From the NCBI GenBank assembly GCA_030761205.1, contig JAULJL010000001.1, positions 40,309,145 to 40,373,144 on the forward strand: DNA of 64,000 nucleotides, given 5' to 3'. The position numbers and the translations under genes are program-made. Shown here one piece after another: positions 13,097 through 24,658 of this stretch (positions within the stretch are counted from its first letter, which is position 1; every line of letters starts with the position of its first letter). A model generated the notes under the pieces. It was not told the DNA's origin, searched no databases, and was given only the letters and a program-made list of their open reading frames with translations. The stretch comes from Fremontodendron californicum. Lineage: Eukaryota > Streptophyta > Magnoliopsida > Malvales > Malvaceae.

Positions 13097-14424
13097 CTGA
13101 GCCAGTATAACAGCCAGACAAGTGGCACGTAAGAGAGTTGACTTTCCACCCATATTCGGTCCAGTCAATAGCAAAGCATGGGGATGATAGTCATTTACAT
13201 TCTCACCAAGGAAAATGTCATTTGGGACTGGCAGTACCCCGTTATCCCCAAGGGCAAACGGATGCCAAAGCCCTGTAATTTTAAGTATTGGTCCTCCTGT
13301 TTCTTGGTTCAACGTTATGGTTTTTGATTGGGGCAATATAACAGGCCTTGCCATAGTCCCAGATGAAAAGCTTGCAGTTACCGCAAAAGATCTTAGTACA
13401 TCGATGCAGTTTAGGGCATGAATGACTTGAGACCATTGAGAAGCTTTTTCAATAAATAATTCAGTCAGTATACAAAGTGTTTCAGCATCCGTATCTGTTA
13501 AATCATGGTTCTGGCAGAGATCATGTCAGTTATGTACCCAGAGTGCGAAAACAACAAACTTAAGTCATTGCTGAAATCAAATCTGTTACTAGAAAGCAAT
13601 CAGTTCCCACAAAATCAAAATTCATACCACGTTGGTCAGCTAGCACTGCATAAATGACCAGACAAAGGTGGGCCTTTTTCACCATCAATAACCCTATTAT
13701 ATCTTAGATCTATTTCGAATTTGATATCCCTTTTAACAAAAGAAAAAGACTTAATCCCTAGAATATGAAATGCAGATTTCTAAGGCAAAATATCAATATA
13801 TAAGCCTATAGCAACATACTTCACCTAAGGATTGCCTGCTTAGAGGCAATATCCATGAAAAATCAAAACTAAAAGGATATTTGTGACAGCTTAATAAGAA
13901 AAATACTTTCTCAGAGTAATACACAACAAGAAAGCAGACCTGGTAATTTGGGAAGTCACTATCTATGGCTGCTTCAAATTGAGTGAGGAATTCATCAAGC
14001 CCATTAGTACCACTTAGAATTGGAAGTTTAAAAACTTTTGATAATGGAGATACCATATTTGCATCCTTTTGTAATAGTCTTAACAAATCCATTCCAATCC
14101 TGAGACCTTTCACAAGAGTACCAAAAGCTTTTACCTGTCCAAAATAGAAAACATTATATATCATGATGTTTAGAAAAGAAGTGATGGAAGGTCCATGACT
14201 AAAAGACCAGAAGAGCAACAAGTTTAACTTAAGAGCTCAATATCTTCCTTTTTTTACATGGAAGTTGGAACCCATCAGTGAAACAAAATAAAAGAGCAAG
14301 GACTGTTGTTGCAGAAAAATGTTTATGCCGGGTTTTTTTCATAAAGAGTAAAGAAGCATGAAAATACCTCAGTGGGACTTAAAAGACTACAAGCTTGATC
14401 AGTTATATCCAACAAGGATGTTTC
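13097..14424 (-). pseudogene. MSH7: MSH7 (MutS homologue) fragment captured by the hAT
   Basis: MSH7 is the plant-specific MutS paralogue that pairs with MSH2 in DNA mismatch recognition. Three consecutive exons with good splice sites are present: 14368-14424, 13940-14134 and 13097-13510. They are in phase with one another and open for 222 codons. They cover the clamp/lever region (VKAFGTLVKGLRIGMDLL, FEAAIDSDFPNYQ) and the start of the ATPase domain, including GLWHPFALGDNG and the Walker A loop GPNMGGKST (about 13136-13162). The N-terminal mismatch-binding domain and everything after LAVILAQ, including Walker B and the helix-turn-helix, are missing. It retains introns, so it derives from genomic DNA, not a transcript. 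It cannot encode a working MSH7. Confidence 0.85.
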
Positions 14425-15115
14425 CTGCCATATCAGAAATCCAACAGCACCAAAAATGTAAGTAAAGAAGTGTAAATCTGAAAAAAAAAAATAGATTGAA
14501 GGAAACGGCTGACGGCAGAGAAGGAAAGAAAAATTAGGGTTATGGGTTTTAAGGGGTATATATATATATTAAGGGTAGAATTGTAAATTAATATTAAAAT
14601 ATTAAAAATATGTATTATAAAATAAAAAGCTCGATTAGGCTCGCGAGCCACTCGAATCGAGTATTGAGATACTCGAATTCGGCTCGCTCGATAGCTCGAG
14701 CTGCTCGAGCTCGAGCTCGGCTCGATAATGACCGAATCGAATTCGAGTTTTTTTCGAACCGAACTCGAGTAGCTTGCGAGCACATGTGTCTCATTTACAC
14801 CCCTACGGACAACCAACCTGTTCGGTTTTCGAGCCAGCTAAAGACAACAGGAAAAAGGGATCGAAACCCAAAATCTCAGACATCTGATTCTTCCTCTTCT
14901 TTCATCATTAACAAGGATTGGGTCGCTGAACATGCTCGCCAGGTACATTTCCTTTTTTTTTTTTTTACTTTGAATTATTGAATTGAATGTGTTTTGATTT
15001 CTTACTTAAATTATGTAAATGTTGTTGAATCAAGGTGTCGAGAATGATGGTGGGTGGAATGAAATGGCAAACATATTTTGCTTTCCTTCTGCAACAGAGA
15101 CAAACAGGAAAATAG

Positions 15116-15294
15116 AAAAGAAATGTTTATTGGCCATGAATTATTCCAATCCAATTACAAATTTTACCCACAGCAGAGTTATGAGACTAGAAACAGACTT
15201 CAATTGGTCAAACTACCTTTAAAATAAAAAAAGAAAAGAATTCAACTTTGATAAACAGATTAAAGAATCCTTGAGAGTTCAACAGCAAGTCCAA
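15116..15294. other. Short spacer, ODR4-like relic to PGM-like 1 stop
   Basis: Holds the 3' UTR of the minus-strand PGM-like 1 gene by position. No polyadenylation signal stands out with confidence. Confidence 0.35.
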
Positions 15295-17012
15295 TTAGTT
15301 GGAAACTTCCTCTCTTAACACATTCTCTTTTGCAACATCTCTTGGTGAGCAAAGCGGTGAATCTGCTTCCATTAGGCTGCAACATGTTCAAAACAGTAAG
15401 TGGGTATTTCAAATTTAAGCAGACGAGGTTGTCTGAATGTCTCTAAATTTGCAAACAAAATGCTTACCTTTTATCAACGATGACCACGGAACGAAGCTCA
15501 CAATTGTCAAAGCTGAAAAACGCCAGACCAGATCAGACATTCACTCAGAAACTTTGAAAATTTGAAAGCAAAGAATATAATCAAGTATTGTCTAAAGGAC
15601 AGGAAGAACATAGACAATATTTAAGGCTCACCGCTTGCATAAAGCTGTTCTAACTGTTGGATGACAGTCATTTCCAAGTATATATAGAATATGTTGAAGG
15701 ATTATGCCATGGCTCACAATAACGATCTCCTGCTCCGGCCTTGTCCACAGCCTGGAATACAGGATAAAATTGAAAGAAAGCTGATGAATTAGTAATGTAA
15801 TTAATAAACAAGAATTTTACAGCCCAAGATTTATTTCTTTTTTCTTTTGTTACTACTGAAGAAAATTTTGAGTTACCATTTCATAAACAGGACCATCCGA
15901 GCAGCAATTTCCTCTTCAGGCTCTCGAACGTCTGGATTCCACATACTGTCATCTTCACCATCCATCTGAACAAAGATCAAATTATTAAAAAAGGTACATA
16001 AAAATTCTATTCTGATTTCTCATGAAGCCAAGCAAAACTACTTAAATATTGATATTCACTGAATGACTAAAGAACTTGCCATTGAAAAATCAATTGAAGG
16101 GAAAAGAGCTTGACACTCGCTGACCCTTCTCCTCATATCACAAGGACGAACACCCTGTAGTGAAGGAAATGCGTCAATATTATAGAAGTTCAATCATGGT
16201 TGGTGTAAAGAACGCCTAACATGAGAGATTTGAGATTTCAGCCATATATACCAGGCGGTCTCGACAAAGCTCAACTGCCATAATTTGGGGGCAATTGAGA
16301 GCGGATTTTGCAGAAAATTTTTCATTCCCTCCTGCATCTATGTGGCTTTCAGAATTACCAAAAACTCCAATGGCAGTTTGCATGGTCCTGCAGTTTTACA
16401 CCATCCACAATCGTTAGCAAACATTAAAATATATTTGAAGAATGCAAATATTTCTTTGATTTCTTTTTCAGAGACTCAGATCCAACTATTCCATTGAGCT
16501 TGGGATGGAATATGATAAGAACTACTCTAACAAAATAAGCCCTTAAGTGAGTCTTAAACAACAATTCGAAATTCAGGCAACAAAAGTGAGTTTTATACCT
16601 GTACAAAGGGGAAGTGATGACTAACTCAATCCTCTTAAGTAGCCCACTAGCATGAACATCCTTGCGCAGTTTACCAACCTGAAACAAAAAGTGGAAAGAT
16701 TATATAAACAATTCTGAAGGCCTATAGATAACAAGCTAGCCATTGAATATTATAAAATTACCTGCTGCAAGCCCAGTGGGGAAAGTTGTGCATCAAATAG
16801 GTGAGGAGACAACAGTGCTTCACGATTCTTGTCTCCTTCTACATTATGCATAGCTTGTCCATGCCTCACCTGAAACATAATACAGTTAATAGAAAAGCCT
16901 TTTACTCAACAAAGTTTAATGCATGTAATTTGTATTTGGTATATATACATACCAAGTGAATAATTTTGCAACGCTGCCATGGGTATGGAAATTGAGATGC
17001 TGTGGTATTCAT
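15295..17012 (-). CDS. Phosphoglycerate mutase-like protein, copy 1 (AT74H type)
   Basis: Member of the histidine-phosphatase superfamily, branch 1, close to Arabidopsis AT74H; the physiological substrate is not known. Nine exons: 16953-17012, 16762-16869, 16599-16678, 16252-16387, 16080-16154, 15877-15965, 15632-15751, 15468-15512, 15295-15376; total 264 residues. The phosphohistidine motif is VRHGQ (21-25), followed by ITSPLYR, VELCRDRL and the second histidine in VSHG (195-198). The exon 5 donor is GCAAGT, a GC-AG intron also found in copy 2. A splice acceptor lies four bases before the start codon, suggesting a 5' UTR intron, as in copy 2. The C-terminus is shorter and diverges from the NYPGKIPSGLDL ending of copy 3. 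It is the first of three same-strand copies. Catalytic histidines are intact, so it is probably functional. Confidence 0.88.
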
Positions 17013-19590
17013 TTTCTGCAAATGGAAATTCAATTTAAGTAATAGAAAATGCTTGTAAGAACAAAAAGATTGGGGAATAATGGAGCAGACAAAGAATGGG
17101 TATTGGTAAATGACACAAATGGCTAGAAATTGTAATGGAAGTGAATGTTAAACGTTGCAGACTACATATATATATAGAGAGATTTCAATGTATTTTCTAG
17201 GTTGGTTCATATATCTCTACGTGACTCGTAATTGAATAATTATGACAGAATTATGAGAGTATTTTCGGTATCCATAGTCGTTAGTAAAGAGGAAGGAAAA
17301 GGGATGGAATTTAAGAAGGAAATAGCGAGAAAGACGTGATTGGGCTCAATATTGCATTAATTCCTTCCTTATTTCCTGATTTGGTGATGAAAAAAAAGAA
17401 GTAATTAATGCCAATGGAAGGTACTTTGAAAAATACGATTTGACTTCCAATATTTCCCAACAACTTTCAAAATCTTCTCACGATACTATAATTTTCCTTG
17501 ACGTAGCAATCGCTAAAACACATATAATAGTACTACTAGCAAATACAGAGAAAACAAATAGATAAAAAACCAGTCAAATGCATACACATTTCACAGAAAA
17601 CCCACAAAGAATAGATATATTAATATAATGATTTGAAAATCATTGACATGCAACTTCAAGTCTTAGCTTAATTACCAGAAAACTGAGAAGAAGAAGGACA
17701 AAAAGAAATTCAAAGGGAAATAGTTAGAGTTGGGGAAGAACTGAAGAAAGCTTTGGAAATTTTGAAACTATTGGTATAACGCCAAGGTCGGGATAGATGG
17801 CTTAAAATATAGAGCACGAAACAGGAAAGAAAAGTAATATATCATAGCTAGGGGTTTACTTTGATTTCTTGGTAGTAATTGTATTCAATCCATGCATACG
17901 TAAATCAGGGTTTATTTATTTGTTTTTCCTTTTTTTTCAAAGACCTTAGAGACGTTGGACTTTGCTAAATTTGTTTGTGTCATGTGAACATCTATGCTTT
18001 ACGCGTGACTAAAAGTCTTGATCAGATGCATGCAGGGTACGGTTTTACTTCTTGTGTTTTACTTTTCTTTCCTTCTTCTTTTTTTCCTAGCTTTTTCTTT
18101 TGAACCAAATCTCCTATTGCTTTATTACAACTTAGGAAGCAGTCAAACAATCTTAATCATATCTGCATTAATTATTACAAGTAATTGATAATTAATTACT
18201 AGTATATATACCTGTATTTTCTGAGGAATTCTCTAGCTATTTCCTTCCTTTTTGTTTGATTTAATTTTGTAGTATATATTGAAAACATTCAATTCATGAG
18301 GCTGTCATAAGAGTTTTAGTTTGGTTAGATAAATATATAAGTGGAGGACAGTGTTACATACACTTTTTAAAAATATATAAGTTTTACAATAATTTTAAAA
18401 AAAATTATCATATGATCTTAAAATTTTAAAATATCATTTAATTCTTATTATACGTTTTTAAAAAATGTATGAATCATTTTTCATGAGGTGGTCATTAGTG
18501 TCTAATATATTTTTCGTATATAAAAAACTTCGACAAATTAAGTATCGAAACCTTAATAAGCTAAATGCATATCATTATATTAAAAAAAATGTTTAGAATG
18601 AGTTTAGAGTTATATTTGAAGATTAGGATGAGTCAAGATTTCATAATATATAAATCTACATTTTACCTACAAAGGTACACTACCAAAATTTAGATTATAA
18701 TAATTGAATAAAAAATCCAGTATTCTACCCACATATGTATTAATATATATGATGATAAAAGTTGTTAAGATTATTATTTAATTTATAAAAATTTAATGTG
18801 CTGACTTATACTATTGAATTTGAATGACTAATTACTACATTAAATAAAAATAATCATTTGAGCCAATTTTATGGGTAGGTAATGGTTCTATGTTCATATA
18901 TGCAATTAATTGTAGTGTAACTAGCTTGCATTTAATTCATCCCCAAAATCAAGAGACAATGGCTGAAGACTGAAGTAAACATGTGTTGCTTTTGATTATA
19001 CAGATAGTCATATAGAACTAACCAAACAAATTAAAGAACAAATAAATTTAAAAAAAAAATCAGTTAATGATATCTATAGGTTTAGAATAGTTTAATTATT
19101 ATTTTAAAACTTTTTTTTATATATATTTAATGTATTATTTTTATTAAATCAACATTAATTATAATTTTTGTAAAAAATATGATCTCCACTAGCATATTAA
19201 ATATAATATTTTTTCAAAACTAAAGAAGTAAAGTTTTCACTGTATATATGGAGGCAATCAAGAAAAATATGTAAATCTTGATTAAGCCCAGGCCATGATT
19301 CATCAATAATGACCCTACAAGACCTTTTATTGGGTGTTCAAACTTCAAACTCTTATAATTACTGCTTTTTTTAGCTTTAGGTAAAGCATGCATGCGTACA
19401 CACACATGTACATGTACATGTTACAACAATAATGATGACTACGTCAGTCGGTCCAAATCAATGAATTTAATTATGATTTATATATGGTTATTATAGTAGT
19501 TATCAATTTAAAGATTATTATTTTTGTTTGGACTAGCTTTAGCTTAGGTCGGAAAGTACAATGTATTTTCCACTTGGGTTTGAATTTTAG
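17013..19590. other. Upstream region of PGM-like 1 and intergenic DNA
   Basis: Near 17676 a minus-strand donor (CTG|gtaatt) and a pyrimidine-rich stretch could mark a noncoding first exon of PGM-like 1; TATATTTTAA near 17805 could be its TATA region. From about 17900 to 19590 the DNA is AT-rich with no recognised gene or element. Confidence 0.35.
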
Positions 19591-20242
19591 AAGGTGTTTG
19601 GTATGAGATGATTATTAAAAAAATGAGGATGATCTGTATTTAATAATTATATTACTTTGTTTGTTAGCAATTTAAAAATTTTACGTGGCAATAATTTTAA
19701 ATCACTTAGGTGATAAGATCACTGTCTTAAGGAGTGATCTAATTCCGAACTAAAAGGATGAGAAAGTTTTATCATCATGGGAAAGTAATTTTTTATATTA
19801 TTTTATTACTAATTTGTCCTGATCAAAATGGAAAAAACACGTGGAAAAAACTGTTAGCTAATCTGTAATGTTGACTTCTAAATTTTATGACTTTTGTGCT
19901 TTAAGGTGATGATAATGGTAGTTTTGTTGCCTAATATTTTTTGTATTCTATCCTTATTATGGTATAAATTGTGTATTTTTATCCATAAATATTTTTTGAA
20001 AAGCAAAAATCTGAACATTAAAAAAAAAAGATATGTGAAAAAATATCCATATAAGAAAAACAAAAAAAAATAACTTTTTTTTTCTTTTTTGGAAAAGTTA
20101 TTTTGGATATTTTGTACTCGATGACTTTTTCCTGTAATATCAAATATTGTAGTTTAATATCACTAGTGATTTATAATGTTATACCAAATATGATAATATA
20201 AAATCACTAGTGATCAAATCACTTTTATAGTCTTATTACTAT

Positions 20243-21374
20243 TGTAATAACCAATTTTGGCCCGGGTCGGATCCGAACCCGACCCGGGCCATTTGCAATA
20301 GGGCCTGCTATTTAGCAGGCCCAATCTCCAGGTCCAGGCACAATCAACAGGGCCTGCTACTCAGCAGGCCCATTTCCCAATTCCTAAACCCAACCTGCAA
20401 ACCCAATCAGGCCCAGCCAAGCCCATTCCCCAAACCTGGCCCAACCCAACCCAATCCACCAAACCCTAAACAGTAACCCTAGCCGCCTACCACCCCATAC
20501 CCTAGGTAACAGGCAGCCATGCCAAAACCCCCTCCCACACGGCAGCCACCCTAGCCCCAGTAGTCACCTGCAGCACGCCACCACCCCCACACGCACCCAC
20601 CTGCACACGACACCTCTCAACCACTCAAACACTCAACCCCTCCATAAAACAAGCCCCCAACACAATCACCCAGGCCACTGATTCGGACCCTAGAAAACCA
20701 AAGGAGACCCCCTCCTAAAAAAAAATCGATCGGATTCCCCCCTACCAAACAAAATCCCAGATCTGAGCACCCCCCTTCCGATTCGGAACCCCCTGCAAAA
20801 GAAACAACCAAGCAAAAAAAACCCACAACAAAACCAAAAAAAAAAGGATTTTTTGAAACCTAGATCTACGGAATTCGGTGGGGATTCGGGCAAAACGGTG
20901 CCCGAATCCGAGAAGGGGAGATCGAGACGGTTCAAACGAGGTGATTTTTGAGCTCATCAGAGCTCCGGCGCGGCGGCCAGCGATGAGGTACGGCGGCCGA
21001 CACGGTGGTTCGGCCGCCGGTTTCTGGGCTGGGGGGTTTCTGGTGAGAGAGGAGAGAGAGAGAAGAGAAAAAAAATAAAAAAAATAAAAAATAGGGCTAT
21101 TTATAGCCCCCAGGAAGCGGGTCAACAGACTCGCGCGGGTCACTCGTTCTTTTAAAAAACATATATATATATATACGGCGCCGTTTCGCCCAGGGTCCGC
21201 GCGTGGACCCGGATCCAACCCGGGGTCCGCGCGCCCGACCCGGGGCATAAAAAAAAAGAGAAAAGGGAGATCCGGCCCAAACCGGATCCGGCCCGCGCCG
21301 AACCGGCCCAGGTTTTGGGCCTAACAGACCTTGGTTTTGGGCCAGGGGAGAAAGGGAAAGAAGAAAGAAAAAGA

Positions 21375-21406
<32 letters not shown>

Positions 21407-23049
21407 AAAAGAAATTTAAAAATAAAAAAATAATAATAATTAAAATTATTTTTTTTTAAATAAAAAAATAAGGAAAAAAAAATATAGGCAAAAAATAAAA
21501 AAAAATATAGGCAAAAAATAAAAAATATATAAAATATAAAAATATAAAAAAGGAAAAAATCAGAAAATCAGAAAATATTAAAAAAAATAATAATTAATAA
21601 TGACACAAAAGGAAAAAAAGGGAAAATTAAATGAAAAACAAAAACAAAAGAAAAATTAATAAAAAATTTCAAGATCATCGGTTTCGACGTTTTGATTCTT
21701 TTGGATTTTCGATATTTTTCAGGTGGTCGAGAACGAGCAAAATTTTTTACGAAAATCAAGTTCGGCATTCTAATTTTCGGATTCTCGACATTTCTTCAGG
21801 TATGATTTTAATTCCCTTATTTATTTTTATTTATATTACTATTTTTATTTATTTATTCTTGTGCAGCATTCGACATATTTTTCATGTTCTGTTTCGATTT
21901 AAAAATTATAAAATAATAAATCTTCTAGTTATTAAATGTCTTTTAAATTATTTTCGGTAAATAAAATTCTCTAAAAACGGATTTCTTTCTCGGGATGGTC
22001 GAAACATCAATCGTTCTTTGAAATGGTCAGAGTAAGAATAATAATCGAAACATTATCGAAAATAGCGGAGTGATTCGAGATTTATTCTTACATAGATAAT
22101 TTCTTTTATTTCGGAAATAATTATTAAAAGCATTTTAATTTACACTTTCAAAAAAAAAAAGATTTTTAATAAATGCGAATAACCGACGACGGAATTCGAA
22201 GGACGTCACGGTAGCGATTCTTAATATATCTTGAGGTGAGAGAATTTCGTTAAATATCACCACGAGTGGCAGGAGTATTTAGCGACATGCTCGAGACAAA
22301 AATTCGTTTTCATTTAAAAAAAATGGAAATAGTTAAAATAAAAAGAACAAATAAAAAATGAATATTTACGTATTTGATATCTTGCCATGCTCGTGTTTTT
22401 AATATTATGATTTGCATGTTTAATTTTATAGTTATATGCTAAGTCGTGCGCATCCGATGTTTAAATATTTGTATCATACGAAAATAAAAAATGGATATAA
22501 ATTGCCGACGACAGAATTCGAAGGATATCACGGTTGTGATTCCTAAGATATCTCGAGGTGAGAAGATCTCGTTAAATACCACCAAGAGTGTTGGGAATAT
22601 TTAATGAGTATTTTCGATAACAAATTTATGTTCACTTTCGATTTTTGAAAAAAATAATAACGGTTCAAAAAAATTCAAAAAAATAATAAACATGTTTTTT
22701 TAAAATAAAATAAAAATAAAAGAGAATTATTTTTAAATAGTGATGTCAAGTCCATTAAATCGAGATTTAAGATAACACATGATTAAATGGTACCGTTTTC
22801 TAAACGGGCGTTGCGGGGGTGCTAATCCTTCCCCGCACGTAACCGACTCCCGAACCCAATTATGTTTTACTCTCTTGTTCAAAGTGCGGACTTCGAAATT
22901 AGTTTTACAAAATGTTTTAATTAATTTTAAAATATTTTACTAAAACCTGTTTTAATAGGTGGCCAATCACACCTAGCAAAAAAGATTGGTGGCGACTCTA
23001 TTTGTGTTTTCAAAATTCGTCTTAGCGGTCGAAAAAAACCGTTATGACA
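20243..23049 (+). repeat. 5' LTR
   Basis: 2807-bp LTR. Its first third is GC-rich (GGCCCGGGTCGGATCC and AGCAGGCCC motifs); a purine-rich tract lies at 21350-21650. Two related modules starting CCGACGAC(G/A)GAATTCGAAGG are at 22183 and 22505. A hairpin with 7-bp stems TGCGGGG/CCCCGCA is at 22812-22837. A PBS-like TGGCGACTC lies about 60 bases before the end. Confidence 0.92.
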
Positions 23050-23052
23050 GCT

Positions 23053-23071
23053 TGGCGACTCCACTGGGGAC
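23053..23071 (+). other. Primer-binding site (probable tRNA-Arg)
   Basis: TGGCGACTCCACTGGGGAC begins three bases after the 5' LTR end. It starts TGG, the complement of a tRNA CCA end. This PBS is, from memory, the one used by Tat/Ogre elements and attributed to tRNA-Arg. The tRNA itself was not checked. Confidence 0.75.
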
Positions 23072-24658
23072 CTTTGAGAGTCGAGCCACAAATTAATCAT
23101 GTGTTATTTTAAAATCTCGAATTAATGGATTTAATCGGTATTTAATTTTAATTCTCTTTATTTTCTTTCTTTCTTTATTTTTATTTTTGCTTGCAATTAC
23201 ACTTTGATATTTGTTAATTCTTTATTCATATTTTTTTATGTCATTTATTATTATTTTTTTATATAATCGTGGGATGTTTAGAATAAAGAGTCGTAAACAA
23301 GTAGTCGAAGGTTTGTCCGTTCCTTCTCATACACGGGCATATGCATTTCATACATAAGCTCTATACCCGAGCTACATCCCTTTAGGTGAAAGTAAAGTAC
23401 CTACGCTCTCGTGAGGTAATAACCTCCGCATGGGCTAGCGAAACACTTCCGGAGTAAGAAAGTACCTACGCTTTCGTGAGGTGGTAACCTCCGCATAAGC
23501 CTGGAAAGTATACTCCAATAAATTGAACCCGTTTAAATCGGGATGCCTTACTAGCCTTCACGGGCGACAGTGAGGAGCAATTTGGAGCCTTTTAGAACCT
23601 AACTCAACCTCATGTAGTGAACTTGATTAGAGCCATATCGAATTTCCGATCGGATATCCTCGAATTTTGGAAGGAACATTGTGATCTTTCGCTATTTGTT
23701 TACATTCCGAGCAAGAACTGTAAATCGGGTAATGATGAACGTACATCGTGCTACCCGCAATAAGTTTCATTTTTCGCTCCGAAGGCACCGTGATGCTTAA
23801 ATAAGTTGATTCTGTCGGGGCAAATGTTCGTTAACTTTTTGAATTTATAATATGAAAATTCTTTCTTTTCATACATCTCGTACATTTCATGCATTGATGC
23901 ACTTGTAAATAAAGCATTTGCATTTATAACTGTATTTTTGATTTCACGGTGATAATGATCTCATTTGATAAATTGCATAAACACTTGTTGTTGATTAAAT
24001 GAGAATTGCAAACCGGTAGTGTTGAATAAATACTCGGACATTTGTGCCATAATAAGACCCACTACCACAAAAGTTTTTGATAGAAATTGGTTTTTTGAAA
24101 ATAATATTTTGATTTTTACGGAAAAAAATATTTTTCAAAAAAAAAAAAACAAAAAAAAAACTGTGGATTGAATTTGGGGGCAAGCTTTGTGCAATAAAAT
24201 TGTTGAATAATTAAGTTCAGTCCAAATCATGAATAGTTTCTGTATATATTCATGCATTAATTTGTTTATTCTTTAGACAAATCAAATAAGCATCATATTG
24301 CAATCATAACATTCATGATCATTCATTGTAGAATACATTAGTGACAAGCATGATCTTTCTCCATATATACCAGTATATCAGTTTATTTATTCTTTACATG
24401 CACCATATCGACATCGTCATTGCATTCATAACAATAAGGTCATACATTCATGACATACATGGTCACTCATTGTATGTGCTCATGCATTAATTTGTTTATT
24501 CTTTACATGCATCATATGGGCATCGTGTTACATTCACGGCATTCATAGTTCATGCATCATGAAGCACACTTGAGAAAAAAAAGAAGTCGGCTTAGTTTTG
24601 AAAACTTTGAAAAGATTTCTCTTCCAAATCAGAGGTATAAGAATCACCGCGTACCTCT
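23072..24658 (+). other. Retrotransposon 5' leader with internal repeats
   Basis: Untranslated leader between PBS and gag. It contains a pair of about 80-bp repeats (GTACCTACGCT(C/T)TCGTGAGGT at about 23399 and 23463). It also holds about three degenerate units built around ATTAATTTGTTTATTCTTTA and CATCATAT between 24240 and 24560. No open reading frame of note. Confidence 0.6.

Larger units (their letters stand above)
11517..14805. mobile_element. Pack-type hAT transposon carrying an MSH7 fragment
   Basis: Left end TAGGGCTGTAATCGAG; right end, inverted, TAGGGGTGTAAATGAG (13 of 16 match). Both ends are flanked by the same 8 bp, CGGACAAC (11509-11516 and 14806-14813), the target-duplication length of hAT elements. 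Subterminal regions (11525-11730 and 14625-14770) are packed with TCGAGC/GCTCGA palindromes. No transposase is visible in the 3289 bp; the interior holds a 170-bp tandem duplication and three exons of MSH7. It is therefore non-autonomous and gene-capturing. The insertion splits an ODR4-like coding exon, and joining the flanks at one TSD copy restores continuous homology. Confidence 0.85.
10913..15075 (+). pseudogene. ODR4-like gene relic, split by two transposons
   Basis: ODR-4 homologues are conserved eukaryotic membrane-associated proteins; the plant member begins MVKAV and carries a motif like KDWVAEHARQVSRMLVGGMK. Here I see, on the plus strand, MVKAVAG (10913-10933), then a GC-rich element, then a segment read as GNPTPQNNAGQP (to 11516), then a 3.3-kb hAT, then TCSVFEPAKDNRKKGSKP and, after one extra C near 14869, SQTSDSSSSFIINKDWVAEH (exon end 14942). 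A second exon starts at 15035 with VSRMMVGGMK and then loses homology. The frameshift, the two insertions, the missing residues after MVKAVAG and the truncated end make it dead. The family was recognised from memory of the plant protein. A 73-codon gene starting at the ATG at 11505 was considered and rejected. Confidence 0.62.

Noticed and set aside
13097..14424. Native, working MSH7 gene
   Set aside because: Only three middle exons are present, both sides are missing, and the fragment lies between hAT termini with a target duplication.
11505..15115. Functional small gene of about 73 codons (MPDNQPV... to a stop at 15113), or a hAT-supplied start MCLIYTPTDN at 14784
   Set aside because: The downstream sequence matches an ODR4-like coding exon in a neighbouring frame, with a one-base insertion and loss of homology after GGMK, so it is a pseudogene relic. 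The hAT-derived ATG is coincidental without transcript evidence.
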